Source: Bacillota bacterium
GTDB lineage: Bacteria > Bacillota > Clostridia > Christensenellales > Aristaeellaceae
Reading direction: 5' to 3'
Assembly: GCA_023416585.1 (NCBI GenBank)
Contig: JAEZHM010000093.1
Span: 9,017-73,016, forward strand
Length of the DNA stretch: 64,000 nt
A model generated the notes under the pieces. That model was given only the letters and a program-made list of their open reading frames with translations. It had not been told where the DNA came from and made no database searches. This document shows positions 50,808-59,845 of the stretch, piece after piece; the stretch's first letter is position 1; each line of letters opens with the position of its first letter. A program made the translations under genes and the position numbers.

Positions 50808-51040
50808 AAAAAAGCCCCGCCGCTGCGAAATAGCGCAGGGACGAAGCTTGCTTCGCGGTACCACCCGGCTTGGCGCAATGAACGCCCACCTTGAGGCCCT
50901 GTATCGGGGGCAGACCGGCGGGGATTAGCCGCTTGCTCCAGGCCGGGAAACCCATGATCCGCCTGCGCTCCTTGCACCAGTGAAGCGCTCTCTGAAAAGC
51001 TAAAATCAAGGTGGCTGCCCTTCATTGCGTTGTGGGAATT
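50808..51040 (-). promoter_or_regulatory. T-box leader of proS with terminator
   Basis: Minus-strand reading. The conserved GGGTGGTACCGCG is at 50854-50866; stem I distal parts CAGAGAGCGC and GGTGCAAGGAGCGC are near 50960-50993; the last hairpin ends in GCGGGGC and TTTTTT (50808-50813). The UGGU of the T-box pairs with ACCA, fitting the A discriminator of tRNA-Pro. GGGCAG pairs with CTGCCC to close stem I and CCCGATACAGGG may be stem III. The specifier triplet was not settled; CCC in TTTCCCGG near 50948 is a candidate. Confidence 0.9.
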
Positions 51041-51069
51041 ATTATACTATGGCCAAGATGCGATTGCAA
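51041..51069 (-). promoter_or_regulatory. Promoter of the proS T-box transcript
   Basis: TTGCAA (51064-51069) and perfect TATAAT (51041-51046), read on the minus strand, with a 17-base spacer. Confidence 0.7.
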
Positions 51070-51178
51070 TCCCTTCCATATGGAAAATGCGTGATAAAGG
51101 CCGGGCAACTTCCAAGACGGCATACGGCAAGGGTCACCTGCCGTAAATGAAAAAATGCCCGGTGTACGGAAGTTTCAT

Positions 51179-51589
51179 TCAATCTTGGCCCTTCTTGTCT
51201 TCCAGGTGCTGGCGGATGCGGACCAGTTCGTCCCGGATGCTGTACAAAATGAACAATCCTTCGATGACAAGGCGTGCCACCAGCGGTGTGCCGATCATGA
51301 TGCCCAAGCCCGCAAAGAAGTTGATGGCAAACATGGTGTACAGACCGCCTATGATTGCATAGCAGAGGATGAACAGATAGATGAAGCGGATCAGAGAGGG
51401 AAGCCAGAATTTTTTAAAATGAAGGAAATCATACAAAGCCTTTAGAGAACCTGTATAGGAGCCTTCTTTGGATTTGGGCAGGAAAACTGCAGCCACGATG
51501 ACAGCGGCAATGATTGAAAGAACGAACACCACAGCCATACCGCCTGCCGCATTATACAATGGATTCGTGTAATTGAAATCGATCATCAT
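51179..51589 (-). CDS. DUF4282-like membrane protein
   Basis: A 136-residue protein with an N-terminal span (about residues 14-36), then FKKFWLPSLIRFIYLFILCY and a further hydrophobic pair, and a charged tail RDELVRIRQHLEDKKGQD. The pattern of the second half (hydrophobic hairpin ending in a conserved Arg and Glu helix) fits DUF4282, unknown function. Start ATG 51589 has GGAGGAG 7 bases upstream; an extended -10 TGCTAGAAT lies at about 51640. The 100 bases after its stop hold a small hairpin and no gene. Confidence 0.65.
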   Translation of the reverse strand: MMIDFNYTNPLYNAAGGMAVVFVLSIIAAVIVAAVFLPKSKEGSYTGSLKALYDFLHFKKFWLPSLIRFIYLFILCYAIIGGLYTMFAINFFAGLGIMIGTPLVARLVIEGLFILYSIRDELVRIRQHLEDKKGQD

Positions 51590-51903
51590 ATCTGCTCCTC
51601 CATTTATGAATTGAGTGTGATCCGGCATGCCGTCCTGATCTTATTCTAGCATATTTTTCATGGTAAATGTAGGACTTCTTATGTAAAATTTGGATGGGTC
51701 TCGGAATTGGCAGGCAGTACGCATAAAAAAGAGCGAAAAATGCTATCACATTTGTTAATGTTTTGAAACTTGACAGCCTTCGACAAAAGCTCCCTGCTTT
51801 CGCTGTTGCAATGCGGCGAAATACAGTTTATGCTGTACATGGAGAGGAGAGGGAACACTATATATTGTATACTAATACTTTTTAATCCCAAGGAGGCGAG
51901 TAT

Positions 51904-52071
51904 ATGAGAGAAGCGGATATAGGAAATGAAGAGAAGCTGCTTAGATGGAAGCTGGAAAACTGCTATTCCCAAGGTAAGCTGGAGGAAGCCGTGAAGCTTG
52001 GCCGGCTGATGGATGAAATGCAGTGCAAGCTGTTCCGGGAGACATCGGTACCCAAAAAGGCTGCAGGCTGA
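51904..52071 (+). CDS. 55-residue helical peptide, possibly Spo0E-like
   Basis: A short gene with a strong AAGGAGG site 7 bases before the ATG, too short for many gene finders. The product is mostly helix: LLRWKLENCYSQGKLEEAVK and then LGRLMDEMQCKLFRE. Two helices joined by a short loop, with a late helix of the type x-L-x-x-x-M-D-E, resemble Spo0E-family phosphatases that remove phosphate from Spo0A, but their SQELD signature is replaced by GRLMD, so the call is tentative. A terminator follows at 52195-52222. Confidence 0.55.
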   Translation: MREADIGNEEKLLRWKLENCYSQGKLEEAVKLGRLMDEMQCKLFRETSVPKKAAG

Positions 52072-52075
52072 TTTG

Positions 52076-52190
52076 GTGCCACACCGCATCTCTCCTTTCC
52101 AAAGGATGCGGGCGCGGCACAGGAAGGCGTAATCGCCGGAGCAAAGATTCAGCCAGAAGCGCGTAGCTTGCGCAGCCGCAGGATCCATGA
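52076..52190 (+). ncRNA. Structured intergenic region, possible RNA element
   Basis: GTGCC...GGCAC encloses CCGCAT...ATGCGG, which encloses CCTTTCCAAAGG (about 52076-52124): a three-step nested stem. A second hairpin GGCGTAATCGCC and a third GCGCGTAGCTTGCGC follow, then the terminator at 52195. The words GGAAGGCG and AGCCAGAAG recall part of cobalamin riboswitches, but the rest of that fold is absent. It could be a leader for the gene at 52346 or a 3' element of the 51904 gene. No family is assigned. Confidence 0.4.
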
Positions 52191-52194
52191 AAAA

Positions 52195-52222
52195 GGACGG
52201 GAGAGCCCGTTCTTTTTTTGTA
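52195..52222 (+). terminator. Rho-independent terminator
   Basis: GACGGG and CCCGTTC close a short loop and are followed by seven T (52213-52219). Confidence 0.75.
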
Positions 52223-52345
52223 TTTATGAGTTCTTTTTTACAAAACTGCATGATTTTATGTGCTGTGACACACCCTGAAAATTGACAACAAATCTATTCC
52301 ATAGTACAATGGGCCAAAGTTTGATGACAACGGGAGGACGGCGGC

Positions 52346-53095
52346 ATGGGCATCATTGCATCCCGCAATTTGGACGACCAGCGGCGGGAGAAGAACGGCA
52401 TCGTCTATTTCGACCGGGGCACCATTACGGGCAAGAATGGGCGCAGGTATGACCGGTTTGCCATTCAAACGCATTTTGTCCAGCGGGGCGAAAGCCAGGC
52501 GGAGCTGGTTCGCAAATATGTTCTGCCTTTGTCCCAGCCCGGGGATGTGCTTTCCTTTGGCGCCAAGGTCATGTGCATGTGCGTGGAAAGCGTAAAGACA
52601 AAGGATGAGGTGAAGCCCGGCTTCTGGGCCAACTTTCTGTGGCGCTTTGCGGGTATCAACCACACGGGCGTGGGCATGCATGAACCCTATAAGCTTCAAT
52701 TGGTCATCGATATGTGCGGCCTGCCCAGGGTTCTGCTGGCGGCATTTCTTAGCGCCATCACCAGGCCCTTCGGCGTGCACGGCGTGTTTTATAAGGTTTG
52801 CGGCAAGGGCGTGGGCGGCATTGACGGTTTCTATTTCCGCTCCAGCTTTGACTTGTACAAGCAGTTGGCGCTGATCAATCCCCCCAATGCCCAGGAATTG
52901 TGCGAAAAGCTGAGCCGTGATACGGGCATCCCGGTGGTGTTGATGGATGCCAACGATATCCAGAGGGACCAGCTTGGCAAGTCATCCGACATGCCGCTTT
53001 CCGATGAAGAGCTGCAGGATGCCATGCAGGACAACCCCTCCGGCCAGGGGGATGAATTGACACCGCTGATATTGATAAGGCCTTTGGATTCATGA
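52346..53095 (+). CDS. F420-0:gamma-glutamyl ligase-like (CofE family) protein
   Basis: A 249-residue soluble protein. The layout, with QPGDVLSFGAKVMCMC near residue 63 and the later FGVHGVFYKVCGKGVGGIDG, GIPVVLMDANDIQRDQLGKS and NPSGQGDELTPLILIR, fits the CofE-like ligases found in many Firmicutes. In F420 users CofE adds glutamates to the cofactor; no other F420 gene is here and Clostridia seldom make it, so the real substrate is probably different. GGGAGGA lies 8 bases before the ATG. It appears to be a single-gene unit. Confidence 0.65.
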   Translation: MGIIASRNLDDQRREKNGIVYFDRGTITGKNGRRYDRFAIQTHFVQRGESQAELVRKYVLPLSQPGDVLSFGAKVMCMCVESVKTKDEVKPGFWANFLWRFAGINHTGVGMHEPYKLQLVIDMCGLPRVLLAAFLSAITRPFGVHGVFYKVCGKGVGGIDGFYFRSSFDLYKQLALINPPNAQELCEKLSRDTGIPVVLMDANDIQRDQLGKSSDMPLSDEELQDAMQDNPSGQGDELTPLILIRPLDS

Positions 53096-53321
53096 CGTGA
53101 CGATGCGGCCGGCCAACCGGATGCATTTGAATTGCACCACTACTGTGCGGTTAAAAGCCATACTCCGCCAGAATTGGTGCTTTTTCTTTATTTGCATGGA
53201 AGTTTAGCCGAGATATAGCAGTGGGTACAATATAAAAGAAAGTATCTGCTTCCCATTGGCTGTCATTCTCTTTTTTATTCCCATATGGTTTTCACATAAA
53301 TACAAAAGAGGAGATCGAAGA

Positions 53322-56300
53322 ATGTATCGTAACGGAAAGAAAAGATTCGCAGCCCTGTATCTTGCCTTGTGCCTTATGCTTATTGGAATGCCCGTTATAC
53401 AGGCCAAAGCAGCGCCGGACGCTCCCACGGTATCGGCTGGCCTGGAAAGTATAGCTGTCAGCGGTTTTACATCAGGCGCTATATTGAAATTGTATTTGAC
53501 GAATGGGACACTCATATCAAACGCAGGCACTGTAACAGGCGCCACCTACACCTTTACCGGTGTGGTACCGAACGTTATTCAATATTATGTTACGCAAACC
53601 GTTGACAGCGTCGAAAGCACAAATTCAATTTTCGTCAACTCCACACTGCCCACGCCTACTTTATCAGCGGGCATCGGCTATGTGGATGCGGGGAATATCT
53701 TCCCTGGTGCGGCAATAATGCTGTATACCTTTGAGGGCAGCCTTGTTTCCTCATCTCCGTCCAGCAATGGAGACGGGACCTGGCGTTTTGGCGGTTTGAG
53801 CGCGGGGAGCCAATACTATGTCATTCAATCCATCAATGGGGTTACCAGTCTGGGTTCCGGTGCGGTGACGGTACTGGCACCGGTGCCCCCTTCAGCGCCT
53901 TCTGTATCTGCCGGGGAGGAAAGTATAACGGTCAGCGGATTCACGTCTGGCGCGACATTGAAGCTTTACTTAACAGATGGATCACCTGTATCCAATGCCG
54001 GCAGCATTGCCGGCAGCACCTATACCTTTATGGGAGTGGTGCCAAATTCCTTGAGCTATTATGTAACGCAGACCGTAGGCGGCGTGGAAAGCGCAAACTC
54101 CAGCTTCGTTAACTCCACCCTGCCCACGCCTACTTTGTCGGCAGGCATCGGCTATGTGGATGCGGGGAATATCTTCCCTGGTGCGACAATAAAACTGTAT
54201 ACCTTTGAGGGCAGCCTTGTTTCTTCCTCTCCATCCAGCAATGGGGACGGGACCTCACGTTTCAGCGGTCTGAGCGCGGGGAGTCAATACTATATCATTC
54301 AATCCATCAATGGGGTTACCAGTCTGGAATCCGGCGTAGTGACGGTGCATCGGCCTGACCCGCCGGTAGTATGGGCCTGGGAAGAAAGCATAGCGGTTAA
54401 CGTAACATGGCAAAATGCCACATATAAGGTCTACACCTTTAATGGAGACCTGGTGACACATGTTGGACTTGGCTCGGTGATTGCTCCGGTCTGCTATATT
54501 TTTGGTATTGAGCCCAACTCCGAGGGCTATTATGTCACACAAATCCTAAACGGTAGTGAAAGCCTAAACTCAGAATGGGTCAATTCCATTTTGATGACGC
54601 CAACGGCATCTGCTGGCACGGGCTATGTGGATGTAGGCAATATTCACCCCGGCGCTACCATTACGCTGTACAATGCCGGTGGGTCAGAGGTTTCCGTCAG
54701 TCCCGCCGTCTATGATGAGAGTTTCCACTTCACGGGTGTGGCAGAGGGTGATGGGTATTATGTGGTGCAATCCATCAATAACGTCATCAGCCCATCTTCT
54801 AATGCGGTTACGGTAACGGCGCTATCGCACCCAGGCGCACCAATGGCAGAGGCTGGCTTGGAGAGTATAACGGTCACCGGCTTCACACAAGGCGCTACAT
54901 TGAAGCTATATCTGACAAATGGGTCGTTTGCTACGAGCGCTGGCGCGGTCACAGGCACATCCTATATCTTTGCTTTTGTAACACCCAATACCATTCAATA
55001 TTATGTGACGCAATCTGTTGATAGTTTGGAAAGTGTAAACTCCAACTTCGTCAATCCAACATTGCGCAAGCCTGCCTTGCTGTCGGGCGTAGGCTTTGTC
55101 GACGTGAGCAATATCTATCCCGGCGCATCTATTGCGCTGTATGATGTACATGGGACGTTGGTTTCAGACACATCGGCCGAAAACGGTGATGGAAGCTTCC
55201 GTTTTTTAGGGATAGCACCGGGACAGGGGTATTATGCGGTACAGGCCATCCATGGTGTGGTGAGCGCCGCATCCAATTCCGTGACTGTTCAGCCCTCTGC
55301 CCCGAGCGCCTCTGCCGGTGTGGAAAGCTTGACTGCCGGCGGGTATCTTACGGGGGCCACCTTGAAGCTGTACCGTTGGAACGGCAGCCTTGTGGATACG
55401 GCGGCTAATGTTGCTTCCGCCAGCCATTTGTTCCCAAACGTCGTGCCTGACAGCGCAGGCTATTACATTACGCAAACTTTCGGCGGCGTGGAAAGTGCTA
55501 ATTCCGCCTGGGTGAATTCCCTGCTCCGTGCTCCCTCTATCGCTGCCGGAATCGGTTATATAGACGTTGGAAACCTGTATCCGGGCGCGGCTGTTAACTT
55601 GTATGATGCGGGCGGGGCAAGCGTTTCAGTTACCCCTGCCGCCAATGCGGACGGTACTGTCCGGTTCGACGGGCTTCCGGCGGGAGGCTGGTATTATGCA
55701 GTGCAATCTATCAACGGCGTGGTGAGCCCCGCCTCCGAACTGGCCGGCGTTCGCTCGCCTCACAGCCCGGACGCCCCTGCAACAGCCAATGGGATCGAAA
55801 GCATACTGGTCAGCAGCTTTGTTTCCGGAGCAACGCTGAGGCTGTACCGATGGAACGGTACGCTGGTGGCCACCGCCGCCAATGTAACGGCCGATGCATA
55901 TACGTTTACTGACATTGTTCCGTGGCATGACGGATATTATGTGACCCAGACGGTGAACGGACAGGAAAGCGTAAATTCCCCCTGGACGGTTGCCAATGTC
56001 AGGACACCGGTGGCAATGGCCGGCGCTGGCATGGTAAATGTGCAAAACTTGTATCCCGGTGCGAATCTGAAATTATATGATGCCAACCATGTGCTGATAT
56101 CCGACAAGCCTTCAGACAATGGAGACGGAACACAAAGGTTCAGCGGCCTGGCTTCAGGGAAAATGTATTACGCAAAGCAGACTATAAATCAGATAGCCAG
56201 TGAAGCATCCAATACAGTTTCCCTGCCGGCGGTTCCTAACGCACCTTTGAATGTCAAAGCATATGCGGGGGATGGATACGCTACCGTGAAATTTGACACA

Positions 56301-57170
56301 CCGCTAAGTGATGGTGGAAGCTCTATCCTGCACTATGTTGTTACGGTAAGCCCAGGTGGAAAGACTGTCATTTCAGAAAAAACTTCTGTGAAGATCAATG
56401 GGCTGACCAATGGCAAGCAGTACACCTTTACGGTCAAGGCTATCAATGCCGCAGGTGAGAGCGCAGAATCTGCACCCTCCAATACGATTAAGCCTTATAA
56501 CCAAGCAGATACCGGTACGTCCAGCGAGCGGTCGGATAATAAGGGACAGAACGTTGTGGTCATTGTCAACGGTGTTGTACAGGATGCCGGTACCAGTGAA
56601 ATCATTGAGCAGAACGGTAGAACTGTATTGGCTGTGACGGTGGACAATACAAAGCTTCAAAAGATACTTCACAAAACGGGAGATCACGCAACTGTTCTCA
56701 TCCCCATTGATGTGATGGCGGATACGGTATCAGTTATATTCAGCGGCCAGATGCTGGAGGATATGAGTACAGGCGAAGCGGTGCTTGATATTCAAACACC
56801 TGATGCGATCTACAGCGTTTCGGCAAGGAATTTGGATCTGTCTTCCCTGCTTAAGCAGTTTGGCCAGGGCATCGACCTTAATGAAGTGGAAATGAGCTTC
56901 ATCATAGAGGAGCAAGGTGACGCCGTTGTTTTCGGGCCGGACTCTGTTACTGTGAAAATGGCTCGTTTCACCCTGGTTTGTACGTATGGTGATGAGACGG
57001 TAGAGGTCACAGATGTATCATCATTCATGGCCAGAAAGATTCCCATTCCTGACGGCACTAATCCTGCAAGCATAAAGAATGCCATCGTGGAAAGGCAGGA
57101 AGGCGTTTACATAACCGAACAGGCTGAAATATTAACGGAGAACGGGAAGACCTATGTGGTGATTCAATAA
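53322..57170 (+). CDS. Large repetitive secreted surface protein
   Basis: A 1282-residue exported protein. Residues 1-30 are a signal peptide (ending IQAKA). Residues about 33-970 consist of six tandem units of 155-160 residues; each unit has an A half (for example SAGLESIAVSGFTSGA, LKLYLTNG, YYVTQTV) and a B half (SAGIGYVDAGNIFPGA, LYTFEGSLVS, YYVIQSINGV). A fibronectin type III domain follows (about 972-1060, from APLNVKAYAG). The last 200 residues match the region that normally precedes SLH repeats (DVSSFMARKIPIPDG, then QAEILTENGKTYVVI), but the protein ends there, with no SLH, LPXTG or membrane anchor. Likely an adhesive or S-layer-associated protein. GAGGAGATC precedes ATG 53322. Confidence 0.87.
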   Translation: MYRNGKKRFAALYLALCLMLIGMPVIQAKAAPDAPTVSAGLESIAVSGFTSGAILKLYLTNGTLISNAGTVTGATYTFTGVVPNVIQYYVTQTVDSVESTNSIFVNSTLPTPTLSAGIGYVDAGNIFPGAAIMLYTFEGSLVSSSPSSNGDGTWRFGGLSAGSQYYVIQSINGVTSLGSGAVTVLAPVPPSAPSVSAGEESITVSGFTSGATLKLYLTDGSPVSNAGSIAGSTYTFMGVVPNSLSYYVTQTVGGVESANSSFVNSTLPTPTLSAGIGYVDAGNIFPGATIKLYTFEGSLVSSSPSSNGDGTSRFSGLSAGSQYYIIQSINGVTSLESGVVTVHRPDPPVVWAWEESIAVNVTWQNATYKVYTFNGDLVTHVGLGSVIAPVCYIFGIEPNSEGYYVTQILNGSESLNSEWVNSILMTPTASAGTGYVDVGNIHPGATITLYNAGGSEVSVSPAVYDESFHFTGVAEGDGYYVVQSINNVISPSSNAVTVTALSHPGAPMAEAGLESITVTGFTQGATLKLYLTNGSFATSAGAVTGTSYIFAFVTPNTIQYYVTQSVDSLESVNSNFVNPTLRKPALLSGVGFVDVSNIYPGASIALYDVHGTLVSDTSAENGDGSFRFLGIAPGQGYYAVQAIHGVVSAASNSVTVQPSAPSASAGVESLTAGGYLTGATLKLYRWNGSLVDTAANVASASHLFPNVVPDSAGYYITQTFGGVESANSAWVNSLLRAPSIAAGIGYIDVGNLYPGAAVNLYDAGGASVSVTPAANADGTVRFDGLPAGGWYYAVQSINGVVSPASELAGVRSPHSPDAPATANGIESILVSSFVSGATLRLYRWNGTLVATAANVTADAYTFTDIVPWHDGYYVTQTVNGQESVNSPWTVANVRTPVAMAGAGMVNVQNLYPGANLKLYDANHVLISDKPSDNGDGTQRFSGLASGKMYYAKQTINQIASEASNTVSLPAVPNAPLNVKAYAGDGYATVKFDTPLSDGGSSILHYVVTVSPGGKTVISEKTSVKINGLTNGKQYTFTVKAINAAGESAESAPSNTIKPYNQADTGTSSERSDNKGQNVVVIVNGVVQDAGTSEIIEQNGRTVLAVTVDNTKLQKILHKTGDHATVLIPIDVMADTVSVIFSGQMLEDMSTGEAVLDIQTPDAIYSVSARNLDLSSLLKQFGQGIDLNEVEMSFIIEEQGDAVVFGPDSVTVKMARFTLVCTYGDETVEVTDVSSFMARKIPIPDGTNPASIKNAIVERQEGVYITEQAEILTENGKTYVVIQ
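53418..54365 (+). repeat. Recent 474-bp tandem duplication inside the surface protein gene
   Basis: Units 1 and 2 are offset by exactly 474 bases (158 codons); for example the block beginning CTGCCCACGCCTAC at 53646 recurs at 54120 with very few changes over 100 bases, while units 3 to 6 are far more diverged in DNA. Confidence 0.85.
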
Positions 57171-57202
57171 AGACCTTGGCGAGATAATTGAAACGAAAAG
57201 GG

Positions 57203-57238
57203 GGAAGCATAATCCTGATGGGATTATGCTTCCTTTTT
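57203..57238 (+). terminator. Terminator of the surface protein gene
   Basis: GGAAGCATAATCC and GGATTATGCTTCC are perfect 13-base arms around a 5-base loop, followed by TTTTT. Confidence 0.92.
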
Positions 57239-57312
57239 CTGTCCATACTTTGAGCTGCTTGCGGCTGTGTTCAGGAATGTGGCAGCCCTTTCTAGTCCGT
57301 GAGGTGATATTC

Positions 57313-58308
57313 ATGTTCCCTGATGCTGTGTATTATGAACCTAACGTGCTGAACTATCCATTGGGCGGATTTCTCAAGGAGAAATACAGCCAGTTTCCAT
57401 GGGTCGAAATCGAAAGCCATAATAACATCCCCTGTATGCGGGAACAGGAAAACAAGGAATTCGGCCGTATGAAGCAGCACCTTGTGGTAGGTGTGCGCAA
57501 GACACACAAATATGTGGAGAACCACAAGGTGTCGGATTATCTTGTTCCTTACACATCCTCCGGGTGCAGCGCTATGTGCTTATACTGCTATCTGGTGTGC
57601 AACTACAACAAATGCTCCTACCTGCGGGTTTTTGTCAACCGGGAGCAGATGATGGGCAAGCTTATTAAGACTGCTGGTGAAGCCGGCAATGATTTGACTT
57701 TTGAAATAGGCAGCAACAGCGATCTTATACTGGAAAACACCATTACGGAAAACCTGCCCTGGACCATTGAGACATTTGCCAGGGCGGAGCGCGGCTTTTT
57801 GACTTTTCCCACCAAGTTTAGCATGGTGGAGCCGATTTTGAACCTTGACCATCGGGGAAGGATCATCTTCCGCATGAGCGTTAATCCGAAGGAAATCATA
57901 TCAAAAATCGAACTGGGTACATCGTCTCTTTTTGACAGGATCAAGGCACTGAACGCAGTCTGCGATGCGGGTTATCCGGTGGGGCTTCTGATTGCGCCTG
58001 TCATTTTGGTGGAGGGCTGGCAGGAAAAGTACCGTGAGCTTCTTTCTGGGCTGGCGGAAAATCTATCTGCAAAAGCGAAAAAATCACTTTTCATTGAGGT
58101 CATTTTCATGACCTACAGCTTTGTGCACCGGGCTATCAACAGCGAGGCTTTTCCCAAAGCTCCGGAAATATATGACCCCTCCCTGATGACAGGAAGGGGC
58201 CGGGGAAAGTACTGCTATAAGAATGACCTCCGCCGGGCTGGGGAGGCATTTTTGCGGGAGGAAATCAAAAGATACCTGGGGGGTATACAAGTCTTGTATG
58301 TGGTGTAA
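57313..58308 (+). CDS. splB: Spore photoproduct lyase
   Basis: A 331-residue radical-SAM enzyme that reverses the thymine spore photoproduct in germinating spores. The cluster-binding cysteines are in SGCSAMCLYCYLVCNY (CxxxCxxC), and the conserved YLRVFVNREQM and SNSDLILENT blocks follow. A late Cys near KYCYKNDL is close to the position of the radical-relay Cys in SplB. ATG 57313 has GAGGTG upstream; the longer frame starts inside the previous terminator. Its presence is one of the better signs that the host forms endospores. Confidence 0.9.
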   Translation: MFPDAVYYEPNVLNYPLGGFLKEKYSQFPWVEIESHNNIPCMREQENKEFGRMKQHLVVGVRKTHKYVENHKVSDYLVPYTSSGCSAMCLYCYLVCNYNKCSYLRVFVNREQMMGKLIKTAGEAGNDLTFEIGSNSDLILENTITENLPWTIETFARAERGFLTFPTKFSMVEPILNLDHRGRIIFRMSVNPKEIISKIELGTSSLFDRIKALNAVCDAGYPVGLLIAPVILVEGWQEKYRELLSGLAENLSAKAKKSLFIEVIFMTYSFVHRAINSEAFPKAPEIYDPSLMTGRGRGKYCYKNDLRRAGEAFLREEIKRYLGGIQVLYVV

Positions 58309-58314
58309 CTGAAC

Positions 58315-59493
58315 CTACATATTTTCAAAGAACGGTTCTCCGTTCTCTCCTATCAGGGTGCCCATTTCGTCAAAGCGCAGTGGGATAGGTTTGGCGATTA
58401 AGTAACGCAATATTTCATCCATGCGGACACTGTCGGCAAAGGGCACCAGGGAGAAGGATACACCGTGCTTTTTGGCCCGGCCGGTGCGGCCGATACGGTG
58501 AAGGTAATATTCGTTTTCATTGGGCAGATCGTAGTTGATTACGGCTTCCACGTCGTCCACATCGATGCCCCTTGCGGCCACATCGGTAGCCACCAAGATC
58601 TCAAACTTGCCTTTGCGGAAGGATTGCATGACGGCGTTGCGCTGGCTTTGTTTGATGTCGCCATGGATGCAGTCGGCACTGTAGCCGGCATTTTGAAGCC
58701 TTGTGGACAGGCGCTGGGTCATATCCTTGGTGTTGCAGAAAATCATGATCCTATGGTATACGTCCGCGTCCAACAGATATAAAAGGTGGTCGTATTTCTT
58801 TTCCCGCTGGCTGGCGATGACGTATTGGGTGATTTGAGGCCGGTTTTCCTTTGTGGCTGGGATGGTGATCTCCACCGCATCGTGCTGGAACTTCCAGGCG
58901 ATGGTCATCACATCCGGATTGGTGGTGGCGGAGAACATCACCAATTGACGGTCCGCCGGCGCGGCCTCAATGATTTTGGTCACATCCTTCACAAAGCCCA
59001 TTTTCAGCATTTCATCAGCTTCATCCAGCACCATGGTATGAACATGATCCAGCTTAACGGTTCCCCTGTGCATGTGATCCAGAATGCGTCCCGGTGTGGC
59101 CACGATGATTTGGGGCTTGCGCTTTAGTTGGGTCATTTGCTTTGCGATAGGTTGTCCGCCATAAAGAATGGCGATGCGTACCTCCGGGATGAAGGCAGAG
59201 AGACTGCACAGTTCCTCTCCGATCTGTAAAGCCAGTTCCCTGGTGGGGCAAAGCACTACTTCCTGAATGCGCTGGTCGGTTAAGCTTATATACTCCAGCA
59301 TGGGTATGCCAAAGGCAGCCGTCTTGCCCGTACCGGTGGGCGCCAGGGCGATAATATCCTGACCGGCCATCATAACGGGTATGGTCTTTTGCTGCACCGG
59401 GGTGACCTCGGTGAAGCCCATTTTCTCTACGGCCTTCAACATTTCTTTGCTAAGATCCAATTGCGAGAAGGAAGCAATAGTGGTTTCGGTCAA
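58315..59493 (-). CDS. DEAD-box RNA helicase
   Basis: A 392-residue ATP-dependent RNA helicase with just the two core domains. Motifs in order: Q motif GFTEVTPVQQKTIP, I APTGTGKTAAF, Ia PTRELALQ, Ib TPGRILDH, II LDEADEML, III SATTNPD, IV IFCNTKD, V ATDVAARGIDV and VI HRIGRTGRA. It lacks the C-terminal RNA-binding tail of DbpA/YxiN or CsdA, so its partner RNA is unclear. The start is TTG 59493, with AAAGGAG 9 bases upstream; 71 further open codons lack a site and are rejected. Confidence 0.93.
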   Translation of the reverse strand: MTETTIASFSQLDLSKEMLKAVEKMGFTEVTPVQQKTIPVMMAGQDIIALAPTGTGKTAAFGIPMLEYISLTDQRIQEVVLCPTRELALQIGEELCSLSAFIPEVRIAILYGGQPIAKQMTQLKRKPQIIVATPGRILDHMHRGTVKLDHVHTMVLDEADEMLKMGFVKDVTKIIEAAPADRQLVMFSATTNPDVMTIAWKFQHDAVEITIPATKENRPQITQYVIASQREKKYDHLLYLLDADVYHRIMIFCNTKDMTQRLSTRLQNAGYSADCIHGDIKQSQRNAVMQSFRKGKFEILVATDVAARGIDVDDVEAVINYDLPNENEYYLHRIGRTGRAKKHGVSFSLVPFADSVRMDEILRYLIAKPIPLRFDEMGTLIGENGEPFFENM

Positions 59494-59587
59494 AATCGGA
59501 GGCTCCTTTACCTGATTGGTGAACGGTTTTATTGTAACACAAACCTTTGAAAATACAAGCCGGGCGCATAAGCAGTAAGGGCATGCA

Positions 59588-59845
59588 TCATTCAGCCTTT
59601 TGGCTGGCCGCAAGATAGGCCAGGATTGCTTTGGATAACTGGTCCGGGCAGGATGTATTGCCCTGACAGGCGATGTTGGACAGCCGGCCGGCCACCTCCA
59701 GTGCATTCTGGCCGATGACCATTCGGCTTAGGCCCTGGCTGTTGCCGCTGCAGCCGCCCACAAATGAACAGGCAGTGATAATGCCATCGGTGATTTCCAA
59801 TTGAAGCTGTTTGGCACAGGTGCCCCGCATTTTATAAGTGAACAT
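59588..59845 (-). CDS. TSCPD domain protein (TIGR03905)
   Basis: An 85-residue protein consisting of one TSCPD domain, named for the final motif here seen as NTSCPDQLSKAI. Other conserved parts are GTCAKQLQLEI and FVGGCSGNSQGL. Stand-alone proteins of this family occur in many anaerobes and are related to the C-terminal part of class II ribonucleotide reductase; the four conserved cysteines could bind zinc. CGGAGG precedes the ATG. It is apparently monocistronic, 94 bases upstream of the helicase. Confidence 0.88.
   Translation of the reverse strand: MFTYKMRGTCAKQLQLEITDGIITACSFVGGCSGNSQGLSRMVIGQNALEVAGRLSNIACQGNTSCPDQLSKAILAYLAASQKAE

Noticed and set aside
52076..52190. Cobalamin or cyclic-di-GMP riboswitch
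   Set aside because: Only short words resemble these families; the conserved core and total length do not fit, so no riboswitch name is given.
51679..52251. 190-codon minus-strand open frame
   Set aside because: Covers the structured region and the reverse of the 55-residue peptide gene; no ribosome site, and the peptide gene has a strong one.
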